From an uncultured Lachnospiraceae bacterium (GTDB taxonomy: Bacteria > Bacillota > Clostridia > Lachnospirales > Lachnospiraceae), in contig CAJTKK010000008.1 in the NCBI GenBank assembly GCA_910576535.1, positions 1 to 64,000 on the forward strand: DNA of 64,000 nucleotides. The letters run 5' to 3'. The translations under genes were made by a program, and so were the position numbers. The notes under the pieces are model-generated. The model did not search any database and was not told the origin of the DNA. It worked only from the letters and a program-made list of their open reading frames with translations. Shown here one piece after another: positions 52,757 to 60,885 of the stretch. Numbering within the stretch: position 1 is the stretch's first letter; every line of letters begins with the position of its first letter.

Positions 52757-53800
52757 GTGAATGACAGGGCAGTCAGCGTGCTTGAAAATTATGAAATAGA
52801 AGTGCTTCGTACCTGGAAAGGACGGGGCGCAATGCTGTGTGAGTCCGATAAAGGTCTGCTGATTTTGAAGGAATATACGGGGCCGAAAGATAAAATTATT
52901 TTTCAGGACGCACTGCTTAAATCAATAATGGAGCAGGGATTTCCTTCGGTAGAAAATATTTTGAAGACGAAAGAAGGGGAACTTATCGTATACGACCAGG
53001 ATAGGGTTCCTTACATATTAAAGACTTATTTTGAGGGCAGGGAATGTAATATCCGCGATTCAAAAGAATGTATCCAGGCGGTAAAAACATTGGCACAGCT
53101 TCACAAAGCATCTTATATGGACATGGAGGATTTTCCGGAAGTAGGGAAAAAAGCCGGATATAAGATTGAGAAGGAATATGAAAAGCACAACAGGGAATTA
53201 AAAAAAGTCAGAAAGTTTTTGAAAGAAAAAAGCCAGAAAACTAATTTTGAAATTTTTCTTTTAAAACATTACGATTATTTTCTGGAACTGGCCTTGGAGG
53301 TTGCAGATGAAGCCTGTCTGCAGCTAAAAGGGGGAGTGGAAGAGGCGGAAGGAAACGCTTGTATTATATGTCATGGTGATTATCAGTATCATAATATTTT
53401 AATGACAAAAGGGGCTATGGATGAAAAGGATCATCCGGGGATGGCGGTAATTAATTTTGAAAAGTGCATGAAAGATAATCCGGTCAGGGATCTTTATCTA
53501 TTTATGAGAAAGTTGCTGGAAAAAGGCAACTGGCCGATAGAGCTGGGGAATCTTCTGCTGGATACCTACCGCAAAGAAAGAGAAATGTCCAATGCAGATT
53601 ATGCCCAATTATATTATAGGTTTTCCTACCCCGAGAAATTCTGGAAAATCGTAAACTTTTACTATAATTCCGGGAAAGCCTGGATTCCGGGGAGAAATCT
53701 GGAAAAACTGGAAAAACTTTTGTCGCAGGAGGAAGAAAAAAGAAGATTTCTGGAAAATTATAAAAGTACTTATGGGTGGTTTTCTTTTTCTTCCTATTAG
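52757..53800 (+). CDS. CotS-family spore-coat-associated kinase-like protein
   Basis: The 347-residue protein belongs to the CotS/YutH group, whose fold is that of aminoglycoside phosphotransferases. The catalytic loop reads CHGDYQYHNIL (HGD at 206-208, Asn213), but the metal-binding aspartate expected next is replaced by Asn233 in INFEKC, so activity may be lost or altered. CotS proteins are spore-coat components. GTG at 52757, seven bases after GGAGG, gives the best start. A mother-cell promoter-like sequence precedes it. Confidence 0.8.
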   Translation: MNDRAVSVLENYEIEVLRTWKGRGAMLCESDKGLLILKEYTGPKDKIIFQDALLKSIMEQGFPSVENILKTKEGELIVYDQDRVPYILKTYFEGRECNIRDSKECIQAVKTLAQLHKASYMDMEDFPEVGKKAGYKIEKEYEKHNRELKKVRKFLKEKSQKTNFEIFLLKHYDYFLELALEVADEACLQLKGGVEEAEGNACIICHGDYQYHNILMTKGAMDEKDHPGMAVINFEKCMKDNPVRDLYLFMRKLLEKGNWPIELGNLLLDTYRKEREMSNADYAQLYYRFSYPEKFWKIVNFYYNSGKAWIPGRNLEKLEKLLSQEEEKRRFLENYKSTYGWFSFSSY

Positions 53801-53845
53801 TATATAATAACAAAGGTAAAGCCATTCGAAAGAGGAGGAATATTC

Positions 53846-55342
53846 ATGCGTAAAGGTTTTTTCAAAGGAGTGGGGAGAAGCAAGCCAGTAATTTTTGTTG
53901 TGGCAGTGCTATCTATCTTGACAGCAGGGCTTGCCGTAGCCGGTTTGCTATCCACCAGTGATAGTAAAGGTCTCGCGCATGAAGCCACATATGAAAGATA
54001 TGATTCAGGATTTGTAATTGCACAGCCTGGCAGTTATGATTCCGTGGACACGGCAGTAGTAAAAGAAATTGATGCGGATAAGAGCAGGATTACTTTTATG
54101 AACATAGAAACAGGCAGATATTATACCTTAGACTATGACGGGACTACCGTGATTCAGGATAAACATAGCGGCGGGATGTCCATGGCGCAGATACATAATG
54201 GTGACATTGTAGATGTTACTTTTTTAAGGAACAAAAAGAGGCTGACAGGGATGAAGCTTTCGGAAAGCGCATGGATATTAGAAGAGGTGGAGAAATATAG
54301 CTTTGATCTCTTGAGCAAAAATGCGGAAATAGGAGGAGGCACTTATAGTCTTAGGAATAATCTGGTAATTTCATCGGAGGGGCGGGATGCCCAGTTGGAA
54401 GACATTATCAGGGGAGATGTGGTTTCTGTCAGCGGGATAGGGAATAGCGTTTATAGCGTGGTGGTGGAGGAAGGCCATGGATACTTACGCCTGAGCAATG
54501 ACGAATACCTGAAAGGCGGCTGGATAGAAGTGGGCCAGTCGGTAATTCAGCAGATTACAGAAGATATGCTTCTCGTAGTTCCGGAGGGGACTTATCATGT
54601 GCATTTGACTGCAGGGGGCATTGACGAAACAAGGCAGGTTACGGTCTATAGAAATCAGGAATCCGTATTGGATGTAAGCGATGTGAAGGCGGAAGAGCCT
54701 AAGACGGGCAAGATTTTGTTTGCAGTAACGCCTAGTGATACAGTGATTAGCATTGACGGGAAAGAAGTGGATATCAGTTCGCCGGTAGAAATAGAGTATG
54801 GCATCCATCAGATGGTAGCTAAGGCGGAAGGTTATGAGACGATTACTCAATATATCAAAGTGAGCCAGGAACTGGCCAGCATCAGTATTTCCCTGGAAGA
54901 AGCCCTGGACGGGGACGACGGCGCCCAGACGGATTATAACGGCAGCGTATCGGGGAATGAATTAAACAGCGCTGCCAGTGCGTATAAAGTATATATTGAT
55001 TCCCCTTCCGATGTGGAAGTATATGTGGATGGCATCTATATAGGAATGTCGCCGGTAAGCTTCAAAAAGGATCCGGGAACTCATACAATAACGCTGAGAA
55101 AACAGGGATATGTAACGAAGAGCTATACGGTTCAGATTGATGATGAGGAAAAAGACGTTACTTATTCGTTTACCGATTTAGTAAAAGAAAGCATTAATAC
55201 GATCAGCGGCAATACAGTCAGCAGCAATAACACGGCCAAAAACGATAGTTCTAAAAAGAAAGATAAGAATGATAAAACGGCCAACAGCAGTACGTCAACG
55301 ACAATAGAACTGGACAGCAGCACGACAGTCAGCGGTAATTAA
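53846..55342 (+). CDS. Membrane-anchored PEGA-domain protein
   Basis: The 498-residue protein has one N-terminal membrane helix (about 13-34) and an extracytoplasmic part with two PEGA-like repeats, one near residues 285-350 (ISIDGKEVDISSPVEIEYG) and one near 385-450 (VYVDGIYIGMSPVSFKKDPG). The tail is low in complexity, rich in Ser, Thr, Asn and Lys, ending in SGN motifs. PEGA domains occur on surface and secretion-related proteins and may bind wall material or partners. GAGGAGG precedes the ATG. Function is unknown. Confidence 0.85.
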   Translation: MRKGFFKGVGRSKPVIFVVAVLSILTAGLAVAGLLSTSDSKGLAHEATYERYDSGFVIAQPGSYDSVDTAVVKEIDADKSRITFMNIETGRYYTLDYDGTTVIQDKHSGGMSMAQIHNGDIVDVTFLRNKKRLTGMKLSESAWILEEVEKYSFDLLSKNAEIGGGTYSLRNNLVISSEGRDAQLEDIIRGDVVSVSGIGNSVYSVVVEEGHGYLRLSNDEYLKGGWIEVGQSVIQQITEDMLLVVPEGTYHVHLTAGGIDETRQVTVYRNQESVLDVSDVKAEEPKTGKILFAVTPSDTVISIDGKEVDISSPVEIEYGIHQMVAKAEGYETITQYIKVSQELASISISLEEALDGDDGAQTDYNGSVSGNELNSAASAYKVYIDSPSDVEVYVDGIYIGMSPVSFKKDPGTHTITLRKQGYVTKSYTVQIDDEEKDVTYSFTDLVKESINTISGNTVSSNNTAKNDSSKKKDKNDKTANSSTSTTIELDSSTTVSGN

Positions 55343-55373
55343 GAGGCAGGCTGAGGGGAGAGCGGAGGAAACC

Positions 55374-56093
55374 ATGGACGGAAGATATTCCTTTGAAGAT
55401 TTTATACATATTGTAGAAAAACTGCGGGGAGAGGAAGGATGCCCTTGGGACAGGAAACAGACACATGAAAGTTTAAGACCTTGTATGATGGAGGAGGCAG
55501 CGGAGCTGCTTTCCTCCATCCGCATTTATGAAAAAACAGGAAATGCAGAAAACATGAGGGAGGAATTAGGGGATATCCTTTTACAAGTCATGCTGCATTC
55601 CCAGATTGCAAAAGAAGAACAGCTCTTTACGCTGGAAGATGTGATACATGAAATCAGCGCAAAGATGGTTCGGAGGCATCCCCATGTCTTTGGAAACGAA
55701 AATAAAGGAAAGCAGGAGGATGAGATCAGGGCAGACTGGGAAGAAATAAAACGCAAGGAAAAAGAGGGGAAAACATGGATAGAATCCCCTTTAAGGGAAA
55801 TACCGGAGGAACTGCCGGCTCTTTCCCGTGCTTCTAAAGTATTAAAAAAGCTGGACAGGCTGTACGGTAAAGGAAATAGCTATGAAGAGAATGCCAAGCA
55901 GATGGAAAGGGCTATAAAGAAATTGGCACAGCTTCAGCCGGATGGGAACCAAATGGAGCTGCAGGAACTTATGGGGGATATTTTGGTTAATTTGTCGGAT
56001 ATTGCGAGGCTTAAGAAAATCCCGTTGGAGCAAATCCTTACAGACAGGATTGAAGATATGATAGACCAATATGAACCGGTGGAAGAACCCTGA
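55374..56093 (+). CDS. mazG: Nucleoside triphosphate pyrophosphohydrolase MazG
   Basis: MazG hydrolyses NTPs to NMP and pyrophosphate and is thought to clear damaged nucleotides. The 239-residue protein has the N-terminal catalytic domain: CPWDRKQTHESL, then MEEAAELLSSI and EELGDILLQVMLHS, giving the metal-binding EExxE and ExxD pattern. The C-terminal domain (about 150-239, LMGDILVNLSDIARL) is the second, usually less conserved half. It starts the block homologous in order to yabN-yabO-yabP-yabQ-divIC of Bacillus, though HU lies between. Confidence 0.92.
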   Translation: MDGRYSFEDFIHIVEKLRGEEGCPWDRKQTHESLRPCMMEEAAELLSSIRIYEKTGNAENMREELGDILLQVMLHSQIAKEEQLFTLEDVIHEISAKMVRRHPHVFGNENKGKQEDEIRADWEEIKRKEKEGKTWIESPLREIPEELPALSRASKVLKKLDRLYGKGNSYEENAKQMERAIKKLAQLQPDGNQMELQELMGDILVNLSDIARLKKIPLEQILTDRIEDMIDQYEPVEEP

Positions 56094-56120
56094 TAAATAG
56101 GGGAATAAGGCATATTTTCC

Positions 56121-56149
56121 TTGACAAATATAGAGAAAGCGTCTATAAA
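56121..56149 (+). promoter_or_regulatory. Consensus promoter of the HU gene with operator-like palindrome
   Basis: TTGACA (56121-56126) and TATAAA (56144-56149) are 17 bases apart. A perfect inverted repeat, CGTCTATA (56140-56147) and TATAGACG (56153-56160), with a five-base spacer, covers the -10 and probably the start site at about 56156. Confidence 0.85.
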
Positions 56150-56219
56150 TAGTATAGACGTTTCAAAAGGAGACTTCTAGAGAATAATAGAAAATGTAAT
56201 ATAGTAGGAGGAGTTCGAC

Positions 56220-56495
56220 ATGAACAAAACAGAATTAGTTGCAGCTATGGCAGAACAGGCTGGTTTATCAAAAAAAGATGCCGAAAAGGCTTTAAAGGCT
56301 TTCACGGATGTTGTTGCAGAGGAATTAAAAAAAGACGGGAAAGTACAGTTAGTAGGTTTTGGCACATTTGAAGTTTCCAAGAGAGCGGCTAGAGACGGAA
56401 GAAACCCCCAGAATGGCAGCGTAATGAAAATTGCAGCTTCCAAGGCTCCTAAGTTTAAAGCAGGTAAAGCCTTGAAAGATATTGTGAATGCATAA
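56220..56495 (+). CDS. HU-family DNA-binding protein
   Basis: The 91-residue basic protein is a histone-like HU subunit, binding and bending DNA without strong sequence preference. It reads MNKTELVAAMAEQAGLSKKD at the start, VGFGTFEV near residue 43, the DNA-binding arm RAARDGRNPQNG near 54-65 and FKAGKALKDIVN at the end, all typical. It has its own promoter and terminator and so is a separate transcription unit within the sporulation/division block. Confidence 0.97.
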   Translation: MNKTELVAAMAEQAGLSKKDAEKALKAFTDVVAEELKKDGKVQLVGFGTFEVSKRAARDGRNPQNGSVMKIAASKAPKFKAGKALKDIVNA

Positions 56496-56510
56496 TAGAA
56501 TGTGAAGCCA

Positions 56511-56537
56511 AAGAGAACCTATATGGTTCTCTTTTTT
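56511..56537 (+). terminator. Terminator after the HU gene
   Basis: Perfect 9-bp arms AAGAGAACC (56511-56519) and GGTTCTCTT (56525-56533) with a five-base loop and a T run to 56537. Confidence 0.9.
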
Positions 56538-56570
56538 GTCATAAAATATAACAGGAAGAGGATAAATGAT

Positions 56571-56810
56571 ATGAGGTTAGACAAATATTTAAAGGTATCC
56601 CGTCTGATTAAAAGACGTACGGTTGCAAATGAGGCATGTGATGCCGGACGGGTAATGATTAACGATAAGCCGGCGAAGGCATCGGCAAATGTAAAGCAGG
56701 GGGATGTGATCTCGATCCAGTTTGGCAATAAAGAAGTGAAGGTTGAAGTACTGGACGTGCAGGAGACAGTAAAAAAGGAAGAGGCAAAAGAACTTTTCCG
56801 GTATATTTAA
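56571..56810 (+). CDS. rqcP: S4-domain RNA-binding protein, RqcP/YabO type
   Basis: The 79-residue protein is almost entirely an S4 RNA-binding domain (MRLDKYLKVSRLIKRRTVANEAC, then RVMINDKPAKASANVKQGD). In Bacillus the yabO product, RqcP, works with RqcH in ribosome quality control, supporting alanine-tail addition on stalled chains. Gene order (mazG-like, yabO, yabP, yabQ, divIC) supports the orthology. GGAAGAGG precedes the ATG at 56571; an upstream ATG at 56502 is within the HU terminator region and is not used. Confidence 0.9.
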   Translation: MRLDKYLKVSRLIKRRTVANEACDAGRVMINDKPAKASANVKQGDVISIQFGNKEVKVEVLDVQETVKKEEAKELFRYI

Positions 56811-56829
56811 AAAGGGGAAATCATATAAT
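56801..56829 (+). promoter_or_regulatory. SigE-type promoter before yabP
   Basis: GTATATT (56801-56807) and CATATAAT (56822-56829) are 14 bases apart, matching the SigE pattern of KMATATT and CATACAMT with one mismatch in each. The -35 overlaps the last codons of rqcP. It fits the mother-cell expression of yabPQ known in Bacillus. Confidence 0.6.
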
Positions 56830-56889
56830 CTCTTAAAGATTTAATCATGGGAAAGATAGAATCTCCTATAGATTGTATGGAGGGGTTAT

Positions 56890-57180
56890 ATGGAAGACTT
56901 AAATGCAGCAAAGCAGCGTACGCATAAATTAATGCTTACAAACAGGAGGACATGTACTATCAGCGGTGTGTGCGATGTGCTTTCTTTTGATGTAAAAGAA
57001 ATTCTTCTGGAAACGGATCAGGGAATGCTGATGATAAAAGGCGATGACCTTCATGTAAGCCGTCTGACTTTGGATAAAGGGGAAGTGGATGTGGACGGGA
57101 AGATTGACAGCCTTACTTATTCTGAAGTAACCGGGTACGGGAATAAAGGGGAATCCTTGCTTTCCAGGCTGTTTAAGTAG
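56890..57180 (+). CDS. yabP: Sporulation protein YabP
   Basis: The 96-residue protein belongs to the YabP family needed for normal sporulation. It shows NRRTCTISGVCDVLSFDVKE, the strand-rich ILLETDQGMLMIKGDDLHV and a C-terminal GESLLSRLFK. Length matches relatives. The precise activity is unknown. It is followed eight bases later by yabQ, so they are cotranscribed; a SigE-like promoter lies upstream. Confidence 0.92.
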   Translation: MEDLNAAKQRTHKLMLTNRRTCTISGVCDVLSFDVKEILLETDQGMLMIKGDDLHVSRLTLDKGEVDVDGKIDSLTYSEVTGYGNKGESLLSRLFK

Positions 57181-57187
57181 GTGAGCG

Positions 57188-57676
57188 ATGAGTCAGGACA
57201 TCATAAATGAAGTATATTTCCTGCTTTATTCAATTATAATGGGAGTTATTATTACGTTTGTATATGATTTTATACTAATAGGAAGGCAGTTAGTAAAGCA
57301 TAATATATTTTTTATTTCCCTGGAGGATTTATTCTTTTGGGCATCCTGCGCCATAGCTGTATTTTATATGTTGTATGAGGAAAATAATGGAATACTAAGG
57401 TGGTTTGCGGTTTTTGGGGCGGCCTTGGGGATGCTATTGTATAAAAAAACAGTCGGTATGCATTTTGTGAAACTTATGTCTTCCTTGATAAAAAAGGAAA
57501 TACATATCATATGTAAAACGCTGGGGTTTGTTTTGAAACCGTTTTTATGGGCAGTAAGGAAAATAGCGGCTTTTTGCCGCTGGGTAAATAAAGGGACAAA
57601 AAAAATAAGGAAATATCTGAAAAAAAAGTTGACTGCATTTGGGAAAATGCTTAAAATGAGTTTATGTAAACATTAA
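57188..57676 (+). CDS. yabQ: Sporulation protein YabQ
   Basis: The 162-residue membrane protein has four hydrophobic segments (about 6-27, 37-60, 68-85 and a weaker later one) and a basic C-terminal tail with many Lys residues. This corresponds to YabQ, a membrane protein of the forespore-engulfing compartment required for spore cortex formation in Bacillus. Its position between yabP and divIC is the conserved one. It lies 7 bases after yabP. Confidence 0.88.
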   Translation: MSQDIINEVYFLLYSIIMGVIITFVYDFILIGRQLVKHNIFFISLEDLFFWASCAIAVFYMLYEENNGILRWFAVFGAALGMLLYKKTVGMHFVKLMSSLIKKEIHIICKTLGFVLKPFLWAVRKIAAFCRWVNKGTKKIRKYLKKKLTAFGKMLKMSLCKH

Positions 57677-57702
57677 TAAGGTAAAAGGCGGAGGTGGGCA
57701 TT

Positions 57703-58008
57703 ATGGCAAGACGGGCTGCTTACCGTAAAAAAAGGCAGAATAAGTTCGGTATGTTTCTCGTAACTACCGTAGTTGCTATGATGCTTATTGTGGTAGCGAT
57801 AAAAAGTATTGAGCTGAAGCAGAAACTGGCGGTTTATCAGGCAAAAGAGCAAATGCTGACGGAACAGATAGCTGAAGAAGAAAAACGTTCGGAAGAAATT
57901 GAAGAATACGAAAAGTATACGCATACGAAGAAGTATATTGAAGAAGTAGCAAAGGATAAACTTGGGCTGGTACATGAAAATGAGATTATTTTCCGGGAAG
58001 AGGACTGA
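57703..58008 (+). CDS. divIC: Septum formation initiator DivIC
   Basis: The 101-residue bitopic protein has a basic cytoplasmic N-terminus (MARRAAYRKKRQ), one membrane helix (about 18-37) and an extracytoplasmic coiled coil rich in Glu (KEQMLTEQIAEEEKRSEEIEE), then the conserved AKDKLGLVHENEIIF. It is part of the divisome, partnering FtsL and DivIB. GGCGGAGG sets the ATG at 57703; a GTG at 57694 lies inside that ribosome site. Gene order yabQ-divIC-spoIIE matches Bacillus. Confidence 0.92.
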   Translation: MARRAAYRKKRQNKFGMFLVTTVVAMMLIVVAIKSIELKQKLAVYQAKEQMLTEQIAEEEKRSEEIEEYEKYTHTKKYIEEVAKDKLGLVHENEIIFREED

Positions 58009-58076
58009 ATGCAGATAGCGGGAAAGCTGATATCTGCATTTTTTGTCGTATAAAAAAAGGGTTTTATATACCCGTT

Positions 58077-58109
58077 TTGACAAATATGGCAGAAGGGGTC
58101 TTGTATAAT
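58077..58109 (+). promoter_or_regulatory. spoIIE promoter with 21-bp spacer, Spo0A-like
   Basis: TTGACA (58077-58082) and TATAAT (58104-58109) are both perfect but 21 bases apart, unlike ordinary SigA promoters. In Bacillus the Spo0A-activated spoIIG and spoIIE promoters show the same long spacing. A sequence TTTGACA here reads TGTCAAA on the other strand, one mismatch from the Spo0A box TGTCGAA, and TGTCGTA lies at 58044-58050. Confidence 0.65.
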
Positions 58110-58157
58110 ATTCCCTTACAGGAACCTGTGCAGGAGCGGGGAATGGAGGGATGTGCG

Positions 58158-59351
58158 ATGAGAAAGCAACTGGTAAGCGGGGATGCCCCCTTTGACAGTA
58201 TATTGCCGGAATATGGAAGAAAAAAATTATTAATGTATGCAGATTCTTTCAGGGATCTGGCAAATACATTTTCGGACATACAGAAAGAAGAGGAAATGCA
58301 GCCAGTCAGCGACAGGCAGGAATATATATGGAAAAAGAGGCTGGTGGAGAACAGGGATTTGATGGCTGACCATTTAAACGAGATGGCGCAGATTATGACG
58401 AGAGTTGCGGAAGAAGCTTATCAATGTATCCATATGAGCGGGCGGAAAGTAAAGCAGCTTGCCCATGCATTGAAAGAAGAGAATGTGCTTTTAAAAGAGA
58501 TATATCTGCTGGAAAAGGAAAATGGACATAGGGAAATGAACCTTATTATGCGGGCTGGAAAGGGGACAAGCCCGGCTGTGGACGAAGTAGGAAACCTTCT
58601 TTCCGTGCTTTTGAATTTACGCCTGATCCCCCTTAAGTCATCGCCTGTCTTTGTAGGAAAGGAATGGGGAAGTTACCAGTATATAGAAGAACCTAGATTT
58701 CACATCCTGACAGGGGTTGCAAAGGCGGTGAAGGAAACGGAAAGTGTATCCGGGGATAATTATTCTTTTATGGAAGCAAGGGAAGGGATTTTGACAGCGG
58801 TACTCTCCGACGGTATGGGGTCGGGGGAGAAGGCATGTAAAGACAGTGAGCTTGTTATAGATTTTATAGAAAAATTCTTAGAGGCTGGTTTCAGAAAGGA
58901 AACAGCAGTGCAAATGATCAATGGGGCGCTAATTGCAGGCGGGGAGTCCCAAAATATGTCTACTTTGGATTTGTACCAGGCAGATTTGTACACTGGGGTC
59001 TGTGAATTTATTAAAATAGGCTCGGCGCCTTCTTACATAAAAAGGGAAAACCTGGTGGAACAGATATCAGCGAGGAATCTTCCTTTAGGGGTTTTTTATG
59101 AGATGGACATGGAGACGGTAAGAAGACGGCTGGTGGACGGGGATTATGTCATTATGATGTCCGATGGGATCCTGGACGCTTTATCACAAGGCATGGGGGA
59201 GGAAATGTTTCCGGAAATGCTAGGGAAGATAACGTTAAAAAATCCGGCCGAAATGGCAAATCATATTTTAAACTTTTGTCTTCACCAAAGCAAAGGGAGG
59301 ATAAGGGATGATATGACAGTGATGGTAATGGGAATATGGGAAAGCTTGTAA
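58158..59351 (+). CDS. spoIIE: SpoIIE-family phosphatase without the membrane domain
   Basis: SpoIIE dephosphorylates SpoIIAA and so activates SigF in the forespore. The C-terminal PP2C-like domain is complete: DNYSFMEAREG, LSDGMGSGEKA (metal-binding Asp), STLDLYQAD, MSDGILDA and RDDMTVMVMG. Residues 1-180 are helical and charged and may correspond to the central FtsZ-binding region. The protein is 397 residues, about half of a full-length SpoIIE, and the ten-helix membrane part is absent. GGAGGG gives the ATG at 58158; an ATG at 58086 lies before the promoter's -10. Its place between divIC and tilS is conserved. Confidence 0.9.
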   Translation: MRKQLVSGDAPFDSILPEYGRKKLLMYADSFRDLANTFSDIQKEEEMQPVSDRQEYIWKKRLVENRDLMADHLNEMAQIMTRVAEEAYQCIHMSGRKVKQLAHALKEENVLLKEIYLLEKENGHREMNLIMRAGKGTSPAVDEVGNLLSVLLNLRLIPLKSSPVFVGKEWGSYQYIEEPRFHILTGVAKAVKETESVSGDNYSFMEAREGILTAVLSDGMGSGEKACKDSELVIDFIEKFLEAGFRKETAVQMINGALIAGGESQNMSTLDLYQADLYTGVCEFIKIGSAPSYIKRENLVEQISARNLPLGVFYEMDMETVRRRLVDGDYVIMMSDGILDALSQGMGEEMFPEMLGKITLKNPAEMANHILNFCLHQSKGRIRDDMTVMVMGIWESL

Positions 59352-59354
59352 TAT

Positions 59355-59383
59355 TTGACTTTTGCTGTTAAATTGTCTAATAT
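59355..59383 (+). promoter_or_regulatory. Promoter of the tilS-hpt-ftsH operon
   Basis: TTGACT (59355-59360) and TAATAT (59378-59383) are 17 bases apart and begin immediately after the spoIIE stop. The tilS start is 48 bases past the -10. Confidence 0.7.
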
Positions 59384-59430
59384 ATAAAAATAGGTTTTGT
59401 ACAGCGGAAACAGGATGAGATAGAATCAGG

Positions 59431-60885
59431 ATGAACCAAGGGACATATGAAAAGGTAAAGGAATATGTGGATCAATATCATATGATAGCGCCGGGAGATA
59501 CTGTAGTGGCAGGAGTATCGGGAGGCGCTGATTCCGTATGTCTTTTCCTGATGTTATGTCAAATGGCAAAAGAGAAGGGGTTCCCCCTGGTGGCGGTGCA
59601 TGTAAATCACGGAATAAGGGAGGAAGCGCCAAAAGATGCCGCATATGTAAAAGAACTTTGCGGCGGAAGGGGCATTCCGTTTGTCCTGTTTGAAGAAGAT
59701 GTAAAGGCTTATGCAAAGAGAGAGCATCTTTCGGAGGAAGAGGCAGGACGAAGGGTAAGATACAGGGCATTGGAAGAGACTCTTGTAAAATATGGAATGG
59801 GAAAAGGAGGAAAGATTGCAGTTGCCCATAATGCCAATGACCGGGCGGAAACAATGCTTTTCCACCTGTTCCGGGGAACCGGGCTTACCGGGGCAGGGGG
59901 GATAAAACCGGTAAGAGGCAATGTGATCCGTCCCCTTTTATGTATAGAGCGGGAAGAAATTGAAAAATATCTTGGGAAAGAAGGGATATCTTTCTGTATA
60001 GACCGCACAAACTTAGAGGATACTTATACAAGAAACCGTATCCGCAACCATATTCTTCCTTTTGCGGAGAAGGAAATCTGCAAAAGAGCTGTTGCGCATA
60101 TGTGCGGCGCGGCGGATTTGTTTTTGGCGGCGGACGGATATATCCGCAGACAGGCTGGAATGGCTTGCGGAAGATGTATTATGGAAAAAAGCCAGGATAA
60201 AATTGTACTGGATATAAAAAAGCTGGAGGATGAGGATCCTTTCATGAGGAAACAGATTCTGCTCCAGTGCCTGGAAAATCTTACAGAAGGAAGAAAAGAC
60301 ATTACTTCACTGCACATAGAGGAATTAGTAAGATTGCTGCAGAAGCAGGGAAACAAAAGGCTTTCCATGCCCTATGGGCTGAAGGCGGAGAAGGAATACG
60401 GATATTTGATATTGTGCTTAAAGGGGAGGGACGGCTACGGGGATGAAGCAAGCTGCCCTTTAGAAATCAATGTAGGCCTGCCGGAAAATCCGGGCCAAAT
60501 ATTGGAACTGGATATACCGGGTTTGGGAACAGCGGAACTGACGGTTCTTTCCAAGGAAAAAATCCCCTCTTTTTATAATAATTCCGAAATTATTTCCAGA
60601 AAGACATATACGAAATGGCTGGATTATGATAAAATAACTAAGTCGCTGATATTCCGTACGAGGAAAATGGGCGATTATCTTACGATTAATGAAAAGTTAT
60701 CAAAAAAGAAACTAAAAAATTATATGATAGAAGAAAAGATTCCAAAAGATAAAAGAGGAAGCCTTTATCTTCTGGCAGACGGCAGTCACATAGTCTGGGT
60801 GCCGGGTTACCGCATCAGCGAATATTATAAAATTACCAAGGACACAAAGCTTATTTTAAAAGTACAGATAAGAGGAGGTTTTTAA
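59431..60885 (+). CDS. tilS: tRNA(Ile)-lysidine synthase
   Basis: TilS converts C34 of tRNA-Ile(CAU) to lysidine, changing its codon meaning, and is essential. The PP-loop SGGADSVCLF is at residues 30-39, followed by HVNHGIREEA and AHNANDRAETMLFHLFRGTGL. The C-terminal tRNA-binding domains extend to residue 484, ending with KLKNYMIEEKIP and WVPGYRISEYYKI. The gene stops directly before the hpt ATG (stop and start adjacent), so translation is coupled. The ribosome site is modest. Confidence 0.95.
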   Translation: MNQGTYEKVKEYVDQYHMIAPGDTVVAGVSGGADSVCLFLMLCQMAKEKGFPLVAVHVNHGIREEAPKDAAYVKELCGGRGIPFVLFEEDVKAYAKREHLSEEEAGRRVRYRALEETLVKYGMGKGGKIAVAHNANDRAETMLFHLFRGTGLTGAGGIKPVRGNVIRPLLCIEREEIEKYLGKEGISFCIDRTNLEDTYTRNRIRNHILPFAEKEICKRAVAHMCGAADLFLAADGYIRRQAGMACGRCIMEKSQDKIVLDIKKLEDEDPFMRKQILLQCLENLTEGRKDITSLHIEELVRLLQKQGNKRLSMPYGLKAEKEYGYLILCLKGRDGYGDEASCPLEINVGLPENPGQILELDIPGLGTAELTVLSKEKIPSFYNNSEIISRKTYTKWLDYDKITKSLIFRTRKMGDYLTINEKLSKKKLKNYMIEEKIPKDKRGSLYLLADGSHIVWVPGYRISEYYKITKDTKLILKVQIRGGF

